DNA of 64,000 nucleotides, taken from contig NZ_VZPV01000001.1 of NCBI RefSeq assembly GCF_008801405.1, positions 2,232,001 through 2,296,000 on the forward strand, read 5' to 3'. The notes beneath the pieces were generated by a model. It was not told where the DNA came from, searched no databases, and saw only the letters and a list, made by a program, of their open reading frames with translations. Origin of the DNA: Ralstonia insidiosa (GTDB lineage: Bacteria; Pseudomonadota; Gammaproteobacteria; Burkholderiales; Burkholderiaceae). Both the position numbers and the translations under genes were made by a program. Below, piece by piece: positions 58,224 through 64,000 of the stretch (position 1 is the first letter of the stretch; the number at the start of each line of letters is the position of its first letter).

Positions 58224-58457
58224 ATGCCCGACGACATTTCCAGTGCGCCCGAAAGCACCCTGCTCGGCCGCCCCGACAGCCCGTGCGTCGGCATCTGCTC
58301 GACCCTCTTCGATGAGGTCTGCCAGGGCTGTGGGCGCACCCAGCTGGAAGTCAGCAACTGGGTGTTCATGACCGACGAGGAGCGCAACGTGGTCTGGACG
58401 CGCATCCTGGCCGAAGGCACGGCCCAGGGCTACAACCCCGACGGCAGCCGCAAGTAA
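58224..58457 (+). CDS. DUF1289 protein
   Basis: The 77-residue protein has the compact DUF1289 pattern: SPCVGICSTLFDEVCQGCGRT with four cysteines, then WVFMTDEERNVVW. The cysteines probably hold zinc or an iron-sulfur centre. The function is unknown. A bidirectional terminator follows. Confidence 0.87.
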   Translation: MPDDISSAPESTLLGRPDSPCVGICSTLFDEVCQGCGRTQLEVSNWVFMTDEERNVVWTRILAEGTAQGYNPDGSRK

Positions 58458-58465
58458 GCGCCAAA

Positions 58466-58493
58466 AGAAAACCCGGCCGAAGCCGGGTTTCTT
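58466..58493. terminator. Bidirectional terminator
   Basis: A 9-bp stem AAACCCGGC (58469-58477) / GCCGGGTTT (58482-58490) around CGAA has A residues on the left and T residues on the right. It lies between the ends of the convergent DUF1289 and aldehyde dehydrogenase genes. Confidence 0.85.
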
Positions 58494-58511
58494 GTTGACG
58501 CAGTAGACCGA

Positions 58512-59948
58512 TCAAGCCGTCTGCGCGGGCTTGAGCTGCAGTGCCTTGTACTCCAGGAACTCCTCCAGCCCGTACTTGCCGTTCTCGCGCCCGTTACCGG
58601 ACTGCTTGTAGCCACCAAACGGCGCCTGCATATTGAACGGCCCGCCGTTGATGTCGACCTGCCCGGTACGAATGCGCCGCGCCACGCGAATCGCCCGCGC
58701 CTCGTCGCCTGACCACACCCCGCCGCCCAGGCCGTAGATGCTGTCGTTGGCGATGCGGATGGCCTCATCCTCGTTGTCGTAGCAGATCACGGTGAGCACC
58801 GGGCCGAAGATCTCTTCGCGCGCCACGGTGTCGGTGGTCCTGACGTTGCCCAGCACGGTCGGCTTGACAAAGAAGCCGGTGGACAAGCCCTCCGGCGCAT
58901 CAGCGCCACCGGTGATGAGTTCAGCGCCCTCTTCCAGGCCGCGGCGGATATAGCCGAGCACGCGGTCGCGCTGTACGGCGGAGATCAGCGGGCCCAGGCG
59001 CGTGGTTTCCTGCGCCGGATCGCCCGGCACGTAGGCCGCCGCGAATTGCGCGGCCAACGCCTTCACTTCCTCGTACTTGGCACGCGGCACCAGCATGCGT
59101 GTGTGCGCCGAGCAGGTCTGTCCCGAGTTCAGGAAACACGCCGACAACGTGCCCTTGACCGCCGCCGACAGGTCTGCGTCATCCAGGATCACCGAGGCGG
59201 ACTTGCCGCCCAGCTCCAGCGCCACGCGCTTGACCGTTTGTGCTGCCAGCTCGGCCACACGCTTGCCCGCGCGCGTCGAACCCGTGAACGACACCATGTC
59301 GACATCCGGATGGCTCGCCAGCACCTCACCCACCACCGGGCCATAGCCGGTGACGAGGTTGAACACGCCCGGCGGCAGGCCGGCCTCTTCAATGACTTCA
59401 GCCAGCACAAACGCGTTGAGCGGCGCCACTTCCGACGGTTTGAGCACCACCGTACAGCCGGCGGCCAGCGCGGGCGCTACCTTCAGCGTGATCTGGTTGA
59501 GCGGGTAATTCCACGGCGTGATGGCGCCCACCACACCTACCGGCTCGCGCACCACCAGCGAGTTGGCGACCTGCTCTTCAAACTCGAATTTGGTCGTTAG
59601 CTTGGCAAAATTGCCCCAGTTGAACACCGGGCCACCCACCTGGATGGCGCGCGCCAGCTTGATCGGCATGCCGACTTCACCGGCAATCAGTTGCGCCAGT
59701 TCTTCACCTCGGGCCTTGAGGCCGTCGGCGATCTTTTGGATGTACTCGGCGCGTTTGGCCACGGGCGTAGCGGCCCAACCATCAAACGCTGCGCGGGCGG
59801 CGGCTACGGCGGCTTCAGCATCGGCAGCGCTGCCTTCAGGGATCGTCCCCATCACCGCTTCGGTGGCCGAATGAATCACTTCAATGACGCCCTTGCCCTG
59901 CGGCGCCACCCACTTGCCATTGATGAAAAGCTTGTCGCGTTGCTGCAT
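58512..59948 (-). CDS. Aldehyde dehydrogenase, NAD(P)-dependent
   Basis: The 478-residue protein is a full-length member of the superfamily. FTGSTRAGKRVAE is the NAD pocket, ALELGGKSASVILDD contains the general base Glu, and SGQTCSAHTRM holds the catalytic Cys. The EEIFGPVLTVICYD segment is also present. The substrate cannot be named. It is monocistronic and opens away from the gene at 60101. Confidence 0.9.
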   Translation of the reverse strand: MQQRDKLFINGKWVAPQGKGVIEVIHSATEAVMGTIPEGSAADAEAAVAAARAAFDGWAATPVAKRAEYIQKIADGLKARGEELAQLIAGEVGMPIKLARAIQVGGPVFNWGNFAKLTTKFEFEEQVANSLVVREPVGVVGAITPWNYPLNQITLKVAPALAAGCTVVLKPSEVAPLNAFVLAEVIEEAGLPPGVFNLVTGYGPVVGEVLASHPDVDMVSFTGSTRAGKRVAELAAQTVKRVALELGGKSASVILDDADLSAAVKGTLSACFLNSGQTCSAHTRMLVPRAKYEEVKALAAQFAAAYVPGDPAQETTRLGPLISAVQRDRVLGYIRRGLEEGAELITGGADAPEGLSTGFFVKPTVLGNVRTTDTVAREEIFGPVLTVICYDNEDEAIRIANDSIYGLGGGVWSGDEARAIRVARRIRTGQVDINGGPFNMQAPFGGYKQSGNGRENGKYGLEEFLEYKALQLKPAQTA

Positions 59949-60100
59949 CGTTGCTTGTCTCGCTCTGGTGGATGCGCGGTTTGCGCGTTGTGCTATCCGG
60001 GTTGCGACTGAGATCGGCGCGCCCCCGGGGCGGTTATGATCGTTCTATTGTAGAGCCAGCAGAGCGCGCACTGCAGACGCGCCGGCCGAGGGAGAGAAGC

Positions 60101-60619
60101 ATGACCGCCAGCATCTATCAGAAGACGGACAAGGGGCAGGAAGAAATCCGCACGCGCGCCTACCATCTGGATCAGAAGCATCGCGCGCTGCTGCTCATGG
60201 TCAACGGCGAGAAAACCTGTGACGAGATCCTCATCCAGCTCGCTCCACTGGGCATGAACCAGGCCGTATTCGAAGAGTTGGAGCATGCCGGGTATATCCG
60301 ATCACACGGGATCGGAGCAACGCCGGCCGCAAGTGAACCCGCCTCCGCGCCGGAGGCCCCTGTGCCAAACACCACCTCCGGCGAGCGCGGCGTTGAAGGC
60401 TATCAGCGCCTCTACCGCTTCTATACCGAGACCATCAGCCGTTACCTCGGCCTGCGCGGCTATCTGCTTGAAATGAAGGTGGAAAAGGCCGGCAATGTGG
60501 CCGACCTCGTCGCCTTGCGCGACACACTCAAGGCCGCACTTGCCAAGGCGCGTGGCGAGCCCGAGACCAGCAACGTGATCGCCCAGTTGGATCTGCTGAT
60601 CGACGAAGCAACCAGCTAG
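60101..60619 (+). CDS. Conserved hypothetical protein
   Basis: The start at 60101 has GGGAG upstream. The 172-residue protein has an N-terminal winged-helix-like half (HLDQKHRALLLMVNGEKTCDE, LEHAGYIR), a Pro/Ala linker and a C-terminal helical domain (YLGLRGYLLEMKVEKAGNV, LIDEATS). The layout suggests a small regulatory or adaptor protein. No function can be given. Confidence 0.7.
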   Translation: MTASIYQKTDKGQEEIRTRAYHLDQKHRALLLMVNGEKTCDEILIQLAPLGMNQAVFEELEHAGYIRSHGIGATPAASEPASAPEAPVPNTTSGERGVEGYQRLYRFYTETISRYLGLRGYLLEMKVEKAGNVADLVALRDTLKAALAKARGEPETSNVIAQLDLLIDEATS

Positions 60620-60637
60620 CCTGTTCGTCGGGCAACA

Positions 60638-60665
60638 AAAAAGGCGGCTTTCAGGCCGCCTTTGT
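60638..60665. terminator. Bidirectional terminator
   Basis: AAAGGCGGC (60640-60648) pairs with GCCGCCTTT (60655-60663) around a 6-base loop, with A and T tracts on either side. It lies between convergent genes ending at 60619 and 60684. Confidence 0.85.
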
Positions 60666-60683
60666 TCAATACGTGTGCGATGC

Positions 60684-62306
60684 TCAGACTTCCACGCCCT
60701 GGCTCTGCAGGTATTCGTCGTAGGTGCCCGCGTAATCGCTAAGCGTGCCGTTCGGGCGCACTTCGATGATGCGCGTGGCCAGCGCACTGATCAGCTCGCG
60801 GTCGTGCGACACAAAGATCAGCGTGCCCTCGAACTTGTCCAGCGCAATCTGCAGCGACTCGATCGACTCCATGTCCATGTGGTTGGTCGGCTCATCCAGC
60901 GCCAGCACGTTATGGCGGCCCAGCATCAGCTTGCCCCAGATCATGCGGCCCTTCTCACCACCGGAAAGCACCTTGACGCTCTTCTTGATGTCGTCTGCCG
61001 AGAACAGCAGACGGCCCATCGTGCCGCGCAGGGATTGGTCGTCGTCACCGGCCTGCGTCCACTGGCTCATCCAGTCCATCAGGTCGCGGTCTTCGGGGAA
61101 TTCTTCGTAGGTGTCCTGCGGCATGTAGCCGACGTTGGCATTCTCGGCCCACTTGACGGTACCGCCGTCGATCTCGATGCCGCGCTGCACGCCGGTTTTG
61201 ACCGCACCGTTGAGCAGCGAGCGCAGCAGCGTGGTCTTGCCCGCGCCGTTCTCGCCGATGATGGCGATCCGTTCGCCCGCGCGCACGGCCATGGTCAGGT
61301 TGTCGAAAATCTTGCGGTCGTACGTCTTGCGCGCGTTTTCGGTTTCCACCGCCAGGTTGTGCAGCTTCTTCTCGAACTCGAAGCGCACGAACGGGTTCTG
61401 ACGCGACGACGGCTTGATGTCTTCCACCTTGATCTTGTCGATCATCTTCAGGCGCGACGTGGCCTGACGGGCCTTGGACTTGTTGGCCGAGAAGCGGCGC
61501 ACGAAGTCCTGCAAGTCGGAGATGCGCTCCTTGGCACGCGCATTGGCGGCCTGCAGGCGTTCACGTGCCTGCATGGAGGCTTCCATGTAGTCGTCGTAGT
61601 TGCCCGGGTAGACCTTCAGCGTGCCGTAGTCCATGTCGGCCATGTGCGTGCAGACCGAGTTCAGGAAGTGGCGATCGTGGGAGATGATGATCATGGTGGA
61701 ATTGCGCTCGTTGAGCACCGATTCCAGCCAGCGGATCGTGTTGATGTCGAGGTTGTTGGTCGGTTCGTCCAGCAGCAGCACGTCCGGGTTCGAGAACAGT
61801 GCCTGTGCCAGCAGCACACGCAGCTTCCAGCCCGGGGCGACGTTGCTCATGGTGCCGTGGTGCTGGTCAGTCGGAATGCCGACACCCATCAGCAGTTCGC
61901 CCGCACGCGCTTCGGCGGTGTAGCCGTCGTATTCGGCGTACTTGGCCTCCAGGTCGGCGGCCTTCATGTAGTCGTCGTCGGTGGCTTCCGGGTTGGCATA
62001 GATGGCGTCGCGCTCTTGCGCGGCGGCCCACATTTCGGTGTGGCCCATCATCACCACATCCAGCACGCGCATGTCTTCGTAGGCGAACTGGTCCTGGCGC
62101 AGCTTACCCAGGCGCACGCCCGGCTCCAGCATCACGTTGCCAGCGCTCGGCTCCAGATCGCCGCCCAGGATCTTCATGAAGGTCGACTTGCCGCAGCCGT
62201 TGGCACCGATCAGGCCGTAGCGATTGCCTTCGCCAAACTTGACCGAGATGTTCTCGAACAAGGGCTTGGGCCCGAACTGCATGGTGATATTGGCGGTGGA
62301 AAGCAC
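60684..62306 (-). CDS. ybiT: ABC-F ATPase YbiT
   Basis: The start is taken as GTG at 62306 (LSTANITMQFGPKPLFENI), matching the family start; longer frames add a nonconserved N-terminus. The 540-residue protein has two ATPase domains: GANGCGKST with LLLDEPTNNLD, and GENGAGKTT with LALDEPTNHMD, joined by a linker of about 75 residues. Signature SGGEKGR is present in the second domain. YbiT-type ABC-F proteins act on the ribosome, not in membranes. Confidence 0.9.
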   Translation of the reverse strand: MLSTANITMQFGPKPLFENISVKFGEGNRYGLIGANGCGKSTFMKILGGDLEPSAGNVMLEPGVRLGKLRQDQFAYEDMRVLDVVMMGHTEMWAAAQERDAIYANPEATDDDYMKAADLEAKYAEYDGYTAEARAGELLMGVGIPTDQHHGTMSNVAPGWKLRVLLAQALFSNPDVLLLDEPTNNLDINTIRWLESVLNERNSTMIIISHDRHFLNSVCTHMADMDYGTLKVYPGNYDDYMEASMQARERLQAANARAKERISDLQDFVRRFSANKSKARQATSRLKMIDKIKVEDIKPSSRQNPFVRFEFEKKLHNLAVETENARKTYDRKIFDNLTMAVRAGERIAIIGENGAGKTTLLRSLLNGAVKTGVQRGIEIDGGTVKWAENANVGYMPQDTYEEFPEDRDLMDWMSQWTQAGDDDQSLRGTMGRLLFSADDIKKSVKVLSGGEKGRMIWGKLMLGRHNVLALDEPTNHMDMESIESLQIALDKFEGTLIFVSHDRELISALATRIIEVRPNGTLSDYAGTYDEYLQSQGVEV

Positions 62307-62418
62307 GTGGAAACCTTGATTTGGAAAGCGGTGATCTGGCGCGGCAGGCACTTGGCCGTGCGCCATTTAGGAAACCTGGGATTTTACCATCCGGAGATGA
62401 CCCGGACAGGCAAGCGGC

Positions 62419-63348
62419 CTAGCCGCGCAGCGTCGGATAGCCGCCCAAGTGCAGCGTAAAGCCCGTGGCATCGATGTCCAGCTCGGCTTGCGCGCCGATC
62501 GGCAGCGTCGCCTTGGTCGGGCAATGGCCGAACGGCAGGCCGGTCAGGACCGGAATTGGCAGCCGCGCAGCCAGGTAGTCGCACATGGGGCCGAAGTCGT
62601 AGCCCGCGTCGTACGGCGTGGTGCGATAGCCTGAAAAATCGCCGAGCACCAGCGCTTGCTGACGCTCCAGCACACCGGCCTGCTGCAATTGCAGCAGCAT
62701 GCGCTCGACCCGATACGGGTGCTCGTTGATGTCTTCGACGAAGAGGATGCCGCCGTCGATCCTGGGCAGATATGGCGTGCCGACCAGACTGCACAGCATG
62801 GCCAGATTGCCGCCCCACAGCGTGCCGGCCATACGTGATGCATGCCCCGGGCGAGCCGTGGCCTGCGGCACATCCACGCGCAACGCATAGTTCGGGTTGC
62901 GCAGGATCCCCCAGAAATGCTCGGCCATGTAGGCATCCACCTCGGGCAGCGCGAAATCCGAGCACAGGTGCGGCCCGGCAAATGTCACGCCGCCCGTCGC
63001 GGCCAGATACGCCAACGAGAACGCCGTGAAATCGCTATGGCCGACGATGATGGCATCGGTGGCCCGCGCACGCTGGTGGATCGCCGCAAAGTCGACACGG
63101 TCCAACAACCGCGTCAACCCGTAACCGCCACGGATGGCCATGGCGATTTCCTGTCCGCTGCTTGTGGCGATCTGGTGCAAGTCGGCCAGCCGCGCGTCGT
63201 CTTCGCCGGCAAAGCGTTGATGCTGGCGGCTCAGACATTCCCGGTTGACGATCGTGCAGCCCTGCGCCTGCAGGAACGCCACGCCGCGCTCGGCAATGGC
63301 GGGGTCATTCGGATAACCGGAAGGCGCAATCAGGCGGACAGTAGTCAT
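62419..63348 (-). CDS. ldcA: Muramoyltetrapeptide carboxypeptidase (LD-carboxypeptidase)
   Basis: The start at 63348 (MTTVRLIAPSGYPND) gives 309 residues and overlaps the tadA stop (ATGA). It is a peptidase S66 protein: AIRGGYGLTRLLD, the catalytic Ser in IIVGHSDFTAF, and the Glu and His regions in VEDINEHPYRVERML and LPFGHCPTK. It trims D-Ala from recycled muropeptides in the cytoplasm. Confidence 0.88.
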   Translation of the reverse strand: MTTVRLIAPSGYPNDPAIAERGVAFLQAQGCTIVNRECLSRQHQRFAGEDDARLADLHQIATSSGQEIAMAIRGGYGLTRLLDRVDFAAIHQRARATDAIIVGHSDFTAFSLAYLAATGGVTFAGPHLCSDFALPEVDAYMAEHFWGILRNPNYALRVDVPQATARPGHASRMAGTLWGGNLAMLCSLVGTPYLPRIDGGILFVEDINEHPYRVERMLLQLQQAGVLERQQALVLGDFSGYRTTPYDAGYDFGPMCDYLAARLPIPVLTGLPFGHCPTKATLPIGAQAELDIDATGFTLHLGGYPTLRG

Positions 63349-63893
63349 GCGGTAGGTTTGTCGGTGTCGGTCGTTGCCAGCCGCGCGGCCTTCTGGCTCG
63401 CACGGCGCTCGGCAAAGAAGGCGCGCAGCATGTCGCCGCATTCCTGCGCGAGCACGCTGCCGGTGATGGCGGTCTGGTGATTCAGGCGCGTCTCGGCAAA
63501 CAGGTCGAGAATGCTGCCGGCAGCGCCGGTCTTGGGGTCAGGCGCACCGTAGACGACGCGTGCGACACGCGCGTGCAGCATGGCACCGGCGCACATCACG
63601 CACGGCTCCAGCGTCACGAAGACTTCGCAGTCGGGCAGGCGGTAGTTGCCGAGGTTTTCGGCGGCCTGGCGCAGGGCGCGCATCTCGGCGTGGGCGGAGG
63701 GGTCATGCGTGCCGATCGGCGCGTTGTAGCCGACGCCGACGATCTCGTTGCCGCGCACCACCACCGCGCCCACCGGCACCTCGCCCTGCCCCCACGCGAA
63801 CCTGGCCTGCACCAGCGCCTGCTGCATCCAGTAACCGTCGCGCTCGTGCGCGGACATGTCGGCAGGCGGCGTGAGGACGTGGGGCGTGGTCAT
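63345..63893 (-). CDS. tadA: tRNA-specific adenosine deaminase
   Basis: The 182-residue protein converts A34 to inosine in tRNA-Arg. The zinc site is HAE at residues 68-70 and PCVMC at 97-101, as in all cytidine/adenosine deaminase-fold TadA proteins. It has short N- and C-terminal extensions with no known motif. It is coupled to ldcA downstream. Confidence 0.93.
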   Translation of the reverse strand: MTTPHVLTPPADMSAHERDGYWMQQALVQARFAWGQGEVPVGAVVVRGNEIVGVGYNAPIGTHDPSAHAEMRALRQAAENLGNYRLPDCEVFVTLEPCVMCAGAMLHARVARVVYGAPDPKTGAAGSILDLFAETRLNHQTAITGSVLAQECGDMLRAFFAERRASQKAARLATTDTDKPTA

Positions 63894-63903
63894 GCGAGTG
63901 GAA

Positions 63904-64000
63904 TCAATCCTGCTCGTGCGGGCGTGCGAGCTTCACGTCGGCCCAGCAGTTCGGGGTTTCGTACAGCACCAGCTTCGACAAACGCAGGTGATGGCCGAAC
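63904..64000 (-). CDS. QueD-like 6-carboxytetrahydropterin synthase, C-terminal end
   Basis: The frame enters from the right edge and ends at 63904-63906. The last 32 residues include LRLSKLVLYETPNCWADV, which matches the conserved C-terminal strand of QueD/6-pyruvoyl tetrahydropterin synthase proteins, where the Glu of ETP is part of the pterin site. It lies 11 bases upstream of tadA on the same strand. The assignment rests on this short piece. Confidence 0.6.
   Translation of the reverse strand, partial: FGHHLRLSKLVLYETPNCWADVKLARPHEQD

Noticed and set aside
60675..62459. Plus-strand frame of 594 codons over ybiT
   Set aside because: It is the mirror of the ABC-F gene, whose two ATPase domains are complete on the minus strand.

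Overview
The window is high-GC DNA from a betaproteobacterium, most likely a Ralstonia of the pickettii type. The evidence is gene content: a biotin cluster, a catBCA-benABCD catabolic operon, DUF417, DUF817, DUF1653 and DUF1289 genes, and a Ralstonia-style filamentous phage. The genus is inferred from protein character, not from a marker gene.

Positions 1-800 are the end of another element: the C-terminus of a tyrosine recombinase and an overlapping AbrB-like gene. Positions 801-10018 are a complete-looking filamentous phage (inovirus) prophage of about 9.2 kb, bounded by 17-bp direct repeats that carry the XerD half of a dif site. This places the window at a replication terminus. The phage has a pII-type replication gene, a pV-type ssDNA-binding protein, pVIII coat protein with a terminator behind it, a pIII/TspB-like adsorption protein, a pVI-like protein and Zot (pI). 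It also has unassigned small genes and an HTH repressor facing three palindromic operators. The repressor frame runs into the attachment core. In the circular phage it would continue for 25 more codons and then meet a terminator that now lies at the other end of the prophage.

Positions 10059-20009 hold housekeeping and metabolic genes: YjdM-like zinc protein, a LysR regulator divergent from a Bcr/CflA-type exporter, small conserved proteins, membrane proteins, a lipoprotein, and bioA-bioF-bioD without bioB. Positions 20116-27937 form a surface locus: a 1840-residue trimeric autotransporter adhesin with 351-bp internal repeats, an OmpA-like lipoprotein just downstream, a secreted DUF4019 protein and an orphan OmpR-type regulator. 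A candidate small RNA lies at about 28440-28569.

Positions 28603-35772 encode benzoate catabolism to 3-oxoadipate enol-lactone: benABCD convert benzoate to catechol, catA, catB and catC cleave and isomerise it, and one divergent LysR gene probably controls the whole operon. Then come an atypical class A penicillin-binding protein, a repeat-rich intergenic region, a DHA2-type exporter with a divergent LysR gene, creA, and a PLP decarboxylase. A small gene follows whose promoter region carries the same twin GGGWWWWCCC element as the small gene at 19842.

Positions 44584-52248 are a cox-like molybdenum hydroxylase operon (S-L-M-D-E-G plus XdhC/CoxI) of the form II type. The rest, to 64000, is ordinary chromosome: an SDR protein, MgtC family protein, chemoreceptor, DUF2252, DUF1289, aldehyde dehydrogenase, ABC-F protein YbiT, LD-carboxypeptidase, TadA and the end of a QueD-like gene.
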